In this document: positions 38,717-43,234 of the stretch, piece after piece
How positions within the stretch are numbered: the stretch's first letter is position 1
How the letters are laid out: each line of letters starts with the position of its first letter
Assembly (NCBI GenBank): GCA_015486155.1
Contig: WFSF01000029.1
Location: 1-43,234 of the forward strand
DNA from: Armatimonadota bacterium
Lineage (GTDB): Bacteria; Armatimonadota; Hebobacteria; Hebobacterales; Hebobacteraceae
Direction of reading: 5' to 3'
DNA length: 43,234 bases
The notes under the pieces: model-generated
Told to the model about the DNA's origin: nothing
What the model saw: the letters and a program-made list of their open reading frames with translations, nothing else
The model's database searches: none
Program-made: the position numbers and the translations under genes

Positions 38717-39952
38717 TCAGAGTTCGGCAAAGGGGATGGCGGTCACCCGCTCCCTCATCGGAAGACGGATATCCCCGGAATGCACCACATACCCGTGTCC
38801 TGCCCTCTCCCCCAGGTCCCGCTGGAAGGCCGCGATGCCGGCCGCCATCGGCGGCCGGGGGGTGGCCGAGAGCTTGGCCTCGACGGGGATGAGTTTCCCT
38901 CCGGCCTCGATCACGAAATCCACCTCTCTGCCTGCCGCCGTCCGCCAGAAATAGATCTGTGGGTCCTCTCCGCGGTGCACGAGCACTTTCAGGATCTCCG
39001 AAAACACCGCGGTCTCGAAGATCGCGCCTCCCATGGGGCCGGCCGCCACGTGCTCCGGATCCCGTAGACCCACCAGATAGCAGAGAGTGCCCACATCGGT
39101 GAAGTACACCTTCGGGCTCTTCACCAGCCGCTTACCGATATTGGCGAAATAGGGACGCACCACCACCACCTGGAAGGTCGCCTCCAGCACCGAGAGCCAG
39201 GCCTTGGCCGTGTTCGCCGTTACCCCCAGGTCGCGGGCCAGCTCCGACAGGTTCAGCAACTGGGCGCTGCGCGCGGCCAGCGCCCGGAGAAAGTTCTGGA
39301 AGAGGGCGAGGTCTCCCACCTGGCGTACGGTGCGCACATCCCGCTCCAGGTAGGTCTGGACATAGCTGGCATGCCAGAGAGTGGTGTCCCGCCGCGGGTG
39401 GGCGACCAGGTCCGGGTACCATCCCCGCATGAACGCCCTCTGCAGTTCCCGTGGCTTGAGGTGGACGGTCGTCTCTCCGCCACCTTTGCTCCTCCTCTCC
39501 CAGGGCAGCCTCGCCCGGGGCCTTCCCGTCGCCTCCAGCTGGGAGAGCGGCAGCAGCCGCAGAATGGCGGTCCGGCCCGCCAGCGTCTCGGTCACCTGCT
39601 CCAGCATCATCAGGTTCTGGGAGCCAGTGAGCAGAAACTGGCCCGCCCGGGAACGGCGCTCATCGATCAGCTCCTTGATATAGGGCAGCAGATCGGGCGC
39701 GTACTGGATCTCGTCGAAGATCACCGGCGGAGGGTAAAAGTCCAGGAAACCCCGCGGATCCGCGCTGGCCGCCGCGCGCACATCCGGGGGCTCCAGTGAA
39801 ACGTACGTGTGGCTGGAGCCGAAGACATGTCGCAGCAGAGTGGTCTTGCCGGACTGCCGCGGACCGGTGAGCACCACCGCGGGGAACTGCCGGGCCGCGC
39901 GCCGCAACACAGACTCCAGGCTACGCGGGATATACCGGTTTGCCATCGTCAT
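38717..39952 (-). CDS. AAA ATPase with DUF4143
   Basis: VVLTGPRQSGKTTLLRHVFG, VIFDEIQYAPDLLPYIKELID, LTGSQN, EVDFVIEAGGKLIPVEAKLS. Confidence 0.94.
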   Translation of the reverse strand: MTMANRYIPRSLESVLRRAARQFPAVVLTGPRQSGKTTLLRHVFGSSHTYVSLEPPDVRAAASADPRGFLDFYPPPVIFDEIQYAPDLLPYIKELIDERRSRAGQFLLTGSQNLMMLEQVTETLAGRTAILRLLPLSQLEATGRPRARLPWERRSKGGGETTVHLKPRELQRAFMRGWYPDLVAHPRRDTTLWHASYVQTYLERDVRTVRQVGDLALFQNFLRALAARSAQLLNLSELARDLGVTANTAKAWLSVLEATFQVVVVRPYFANIGKRLVKSPKVYFTDVGTLCYLVGLRDPEHVAAGPMGGAIFETAVFSEILKVLVHRGEDPQIYFWRTAAGREVDFVIEAGGKLIPVEAKLSATPRPPMAAGIAAFQRDLGERAGHGYVVHSGDIRLPMRERVTAIPFAEL

Positions 39953-39956
39953 CTAC

Positions 39957-39991
39957 CTTGCAAATTTGCATTCAGAATGCGATTTTGCAAG
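39957..39991. promoter_or_regulatory. 35-bp near-perfect palindrome at the 5' end of the DUF4143 gene
   Basis: CTTGCAAATTTGCATTC-A-GAATGCGATTTTGCAAG, 15/17 arm positions complementary, 5 bp from ATG. Confidence 0.6.
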
Positions 39992-40179
39992 GAAATTGTC
40001 AAGCCGAGATTCGGCCTTGCGTCTGAAAACAGGCCGAGGTGGTGGAGTGGCCGGCGAACCCGGGAGCCGATATTGGCAGGTCGCTCCTTCGATCGGGAAA
40101 CCTGACCGCGAGGGAGGATCAAGAATGTGGGCGCTAGATGTCAATAATTGATGGCATTTCTATCCAGGAATGAAGTCTG

Positions 40180-40262
40180 CTACACCGCCTGACCACCAGC
40201 GGCCAGCATCTCCTCCACGTCGAGGCTGCTAAAGGTCGGCTTCCGTTCCTGGGCCAGTGCTC
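40180..40262 (-). pseudogene. fragment of an AbiEi-like N-terminal domain
   Basis: ALAQERKPTFSSLDVEEMLAAGGQAV* versus MLAQERRPIFSSADAKRLLGRDA of the adjacent intact gene. Confidence 0.65.
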
Positions 40263-40273
40263 ACGCCGATCTA

Positions 40274-41092
40274 TCAATAGCCCCATCCCTCTGGATCGAG
40301 CTCGTAGTTCACCAGCAGGCCCCAGCGAGTATTATGCCTTCCCCTACGCCGGGAGAGCGGGTCCAGCTTTGTGAAGCCGGCCGCTGGCGCCGACTCGGGA
40401 AGCAAGTGCGCATAGCGATCAAGCAGTCCTGTTCGTTCCAGGATGAAACCGAGGCGCTTGAGGATAGAACGATTCCCCATGCGTTTGGCATAGGACACCA
40501 CTTGGGATAGCTTCACTTCGTCATGGGAGAAGTAGATCGCCTTCGCGATGGTCTCTGTGCCGCCGCAGTGCTGAGGCCGATCCAGACAATCTGCCACCGT
40601 CTTCTCCGGATCGGAGATGCGCACCGGATGGCCGTCCACCTGCACCTCCTGCCACCCGAAGAACTTCCGCGGCGACACTCTCACGAAACGGCACTCCTGG
40701 GACAGCACCACCACCGGGTGCTTGGAGACCGTGGTGGCGACAAAGGTGGTGCGGGGCATCTGTTCGGTGAGGCCGTAATAGTTTAGGGCGGACCAGAACC
40801 CGATATAGTAGGGCTCCACCAGCAGGGAGGCAGCGACGAAGTTGTGCAGGGTAAATACGTCAGCACCCTCTACCCCCACGTCCAGTGGCACGAGGGCATA
40901 CAGTCCCCGGGTAAGAGGGAGCACCCAGCGCTTGCGCGCCAAGCGGTGGAGCATCAGACGTGCGTCTCTGCCCAACAGCCGCTTCGCATCGGCGCTGCTG
41001 AAAATCGGCCTCCGCTCCTGGGCCAGCATCCGCACCAGGAAGGCCTCGCGGCCGCCCAGCGCTATGTTATAGTTTTGTGCAGTAAGTTTCAT
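40274..41092 (-). CDS. AbiEi-family type IV antitoxin, no cognate AbiEii visible
   Basis: N-terminal wHTH and FVAASLLVEPYYIGFWSALNYYGLTEQMPRTTFVATT, RISDPEKTVADCLDRPQHCGG; start at 41092 or TTG at 41113. Confidence 0.85.
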   Translation of the reverse strand: MKLTAQNYNIALGGREAFLVRMLAQERRPIFSSADAKRLLGRDARLMLHRLARKRWVLPLTRGLYALVPLDVGVEGADVFTLHNFVAASLLVEPYYIGFWSALNYYGLTEQMPRTTFVATTVSKHPVVVLSQECRFVRVSPRKFFGWQEVQVDGHPVRISDPEKTVADCLDRPQHCGGTETIAKAIYFSHDEVKLSQVVSYAKRMGNRSILKRLGFILERTGLLDRYAHLLPESAPAAGFTKLDPLSRRRGRHNTRWGLLVNYELDPEGWGY

Positions 41093-41112
41093 GTGAAGAA
41101 ACTTTCTGCGCA
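41076..41112. promoter_or_regulatory. inverted repeat over AbiEi start codon
   Basis: TGTGCAGTAAGTTTC-ATGTGAA-GAAACTTTCTGCGCA, 13/15 arm positions complementary. Confidence 0.6.
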
Positions 41113-41407
41113 ATAATAGCAGAATGGGCGAGTGCGGTCAAAAAGGTGCCCAAGGCAATCTCATGCCCCCCAACATATCCCCGGTGAAACCTTCTGAGCG
41201 GCATGATGCTCCGTTTCCGTCACCCAGTCCGCGGGGGCGCGTACTCCGTCCTGGTGAGGATAAACATCCGCGCCCCTTCCTCCCCAAGCGGGACCGGGTG
41301 GCCCTCCCACACCGAGACTATCTCACCGTCGAGGCCCTATTGCTCTGTCGCGAAGTACTGCTGAGAAAACTGCGGGTGTAGCATTTCCACCGCCGAGCGT
41401 GAGTTCG

Positions 41408-41944
41408 TTACCTCTCCCTCCTCCCCTCCCTGGTGTCTGCCGGCAGCGCCCGTTGCTGGGCAATCTTCTCCCTCAGCATCATCAGCATCTGTGTTGCCTC
41501 CTGGTCGGTGATGGATCTGATGCTACCCGCGGTGAGGACTATCTCCTCCGGCGCTTTCTCCAGCATCCCCAGGGACTGGAGTATCTCGTTGCGCTGCTGC
41601 ACCGCGTTGAGCAGCACCGACAGAAACCTGGCCCGGGTGGCCGAGCCGCGGGGCGCGGCCAGCAGATCGGTCCAGGCCTGGCGGGAGATCGCCTCACACT
41701 CCTCCACTACCTCCGCGGCCGCCTGCAGAGCCGCCTCCCGGGCCGCCTGGGCGCGGCGCAGGTGATCGCGGCGCGCCCGGCGCATCACCGCCAGGTCGTT
41801 CTCCACCGTGCCATGGGAGGCCCCCACCGCGGAGGCGATCTCCTCCAGGGTCAGCTTCTGCACCACCCGCAAACGCCACACCTTCAGGCGCCGCTCTCTG
41901 ATGGCGGCTTTCTTCTCCGGCGATATCGCTCTCGGCATGCTCAC
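41408..41944 (-). CDS. HTH protein, sigma-region-4/terminase-small-subunit-like
   Basis: LEEIASAVGASHGTVENDLAVMRRARRDHLRRAQAAREAAL. Confidence 0.6.
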   Translation of the reverse strand: MSMPRAISPEKKAAIRERRLKVWRLRVVQKLTLEEIASAVGASHGTVENDLAVMRRARRDHLRRAQAAREAALQAAAEVVEECEAISRQAWTDLLAAPRGSATRARFLSVLLNAVQQRNEILQSLGMLEKAPEEIVLTAGSIRSITDQEATQMLMMLREKIAQQRALPADTREGRRER

Positions 41945-41992
41945 ACTCCCCCAGTTTTCCCCAGTGATGGCGACTTCTGCAACGCGCTCAGA

Positions 41993-42325
41993 TCAGGCCC
42001 CCCGAGTCGCGGTTTCGCCAGTGAAGGACTCCCACCGCCTCAGGATGACGTCGCAGTAGCGGGCATCCAGGTCAAACCCATAGCACTTCCTTCCCGTCCG
42101 CTCCCCCGCGATGATGGCGGTGCCCGATCCCAGGAACGGGTCCACCACCAGCTGGCCCAGCTCGGTGGCGTTGGTGATGGAGCGCTCGATCAGGGCCAGG
42201 GGTTTCATGGTGGGGTGGAGGTCGTTCACCGCGGGCTTGTCGTGCTCCCACACAGTGCGCTCATTGGTGGGGCCATGCCACCTGGGGGTCTGGCCCCGCT
42301 TGAAAGCATAGAAGCAGGGCTGCTC
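41993..42325 (-). pseudogene. DNA methyltransferase (ParB-linked/phage-type), 5' end removed by IS insertion
   Basis: EQPCFYAFKRGQTPRWHGPTNERTVWEHDKPAVNDLHPTMKPLALIERSITNATELGQLVVDPFLGSGTAIIAGERTGRKCYGFDLDARYCD. Confidence 0.82.
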
Positions 42326-42363
42326 TGTTGCAAAGGTGTCATAGAGTATGGCACTAGCAGATT

Positions 42364-43205
42364 ATGAACAGAGAGAGCTTGTTGCGATTCGTGAAGATGG
42401 CTTTGGCGGTGGCGGAGAAGGAGTTGCCGACTTACAGCCACCGCTTTGCGCCCCATCGCTATCGGCTGGCGCAGTTGTGCGCTTGCTGTCTGCTGAAGGT
42501 GTTGCTGCGCCAAGACCTGCGCGGGATCGAGGCTTTGCTTTCAGTGAGCGGGGAGCTGCGCAAGGCGCTTGGGCTGAAGCGAGTGCCGGATCACAGCACC
42601 CTGTGCCGCTTCGAGAACCGTTGGCTGAGCCCACAGCGGCTGGATAAGATGTTGGCGAGGGTATGTGAGCAGGCGGGAGTGAAAGAGGGAGCGGTGGCGG
42701 CTGATGCTACCGGGCTGGAGACGAGCACGGCCACGCCCTAGTTTGAGATGCGGCGAGGAGGGCGACGCAAGGCTTATCTCAAACTGAGCCTGCTGGTGGC
42801 GTTGAGCGGCTTTCTGGCGGTAGGGGCAGTGGCCAGCATTGGCCCCAGCAATGACAAGGGGCAATTGCGGCCTTTGTTGATCGCGCTGTCGGAACGGATG
42901 AATGCTTCGGAGTTTCTGGCGGGCGCAGGCTACGATGCGGAATGGGTGCATGAGTGGTGTCGGGACCGCCACGGCATCGAGAGTCGAGTCCCGAGGTGAC
43001 CCGTCGCCGGGACGGCAAAGTAGGAGGGTGATGGCGCAAAGTGATGGCGCAAGGCCTCCCGAGAGGATACGGCCGACGCTGGGGCGTGGAGACCTTTATC
43101 TCTGGCCTCAAGCGCACCGTGGGGAGTGTGCTGCAAGCACGTTCACTTGCGGGGCGGCTGGCCGAAGCTGTCCGGCGCGCCCTGGTGTACATCCTGCGCC
43201 GCTAG
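42364..43205 (+). pseudogene. DDE transposase (IS4/IS5-type) with nonsense and frameshift lesions
   Basis: MNRESLLRFVKMALAVAEKELPTY...DHSTLCRFENRWL...VAADATGLETSTATP*FEMRRGGRRKAYLKLSL, then frameshift, then GYGRRWGVETFISGLKRTVGSVLQARSLAGRLAEAVRRALVYILRR*. Confidence 0.8.
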
Positions 43206-43234
43206 GCGCGACCGTCCAAAGCTCCTTCCACCGA

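Noticed and set aside
16960-42741. TAG reassignment or suppressor-tRNA recoding explaining the in-frame stops
   Set aside because: Genuine gene ends use TAG in this window (ABC ATPase at 9405, permease at 11004, NTPase at 26517, helicase at 33901), the presumed replaced residues differ, and one lesion is TGA.

Overview
This is a GC-rich bacterial window, probably from a metagenome. Its left part is ordinary chromosomal sequence and its right part, from about 14.4 kb to the end, is an accessory/defence island. Left part (1-13.8 kb): RND efflux permease and adaptor, ArsR-type repressor, FmdB-like zinc ribbon protein, parallel beta-helix lipoprotein, MscS channel, a three-gene exporter operon (large secreted/membrane protein, ABC ATPase, ABC-2 permease), B12-binding radical SAM protein, and geranylgeranyl-reductase-like flavoprotein. 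Accessory part: (i) a graveyard of displaced RHS core/tip fragments alternating with small membrane proteins (14.4-20.4 kb); (ii) a decayed mutator-type transposase carrying two small palindromic elements whose conceptual removal restores the reading frame exactly; (iii) a very large STAND-type NTPase gene with a probable N-terminal PD-(D/E)xK domain, split by one in-frame TAG, convergent with a second gene split by one in-frame TGA, which is coupled to a DprA-like gene; (iv) an MNT/HEPN toxin-antitoxin pair; (v) an operon of PLD-SNF2 helicase, Eco57I-type methyltransferase and a 96-aa protein; (vi) Xer recombinase, DUF4143 ATPase with a 35-bp palindrome at its start, orphan AbiEi antitoxin with an inverted repeat over its start codon, HTH protein, and a DNA methyltransferase truncated by a decaying IS element. 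No CRISPR array, rRNA or tRNA was recognised by eye. All assignments come from reading the translations; no searches were run.
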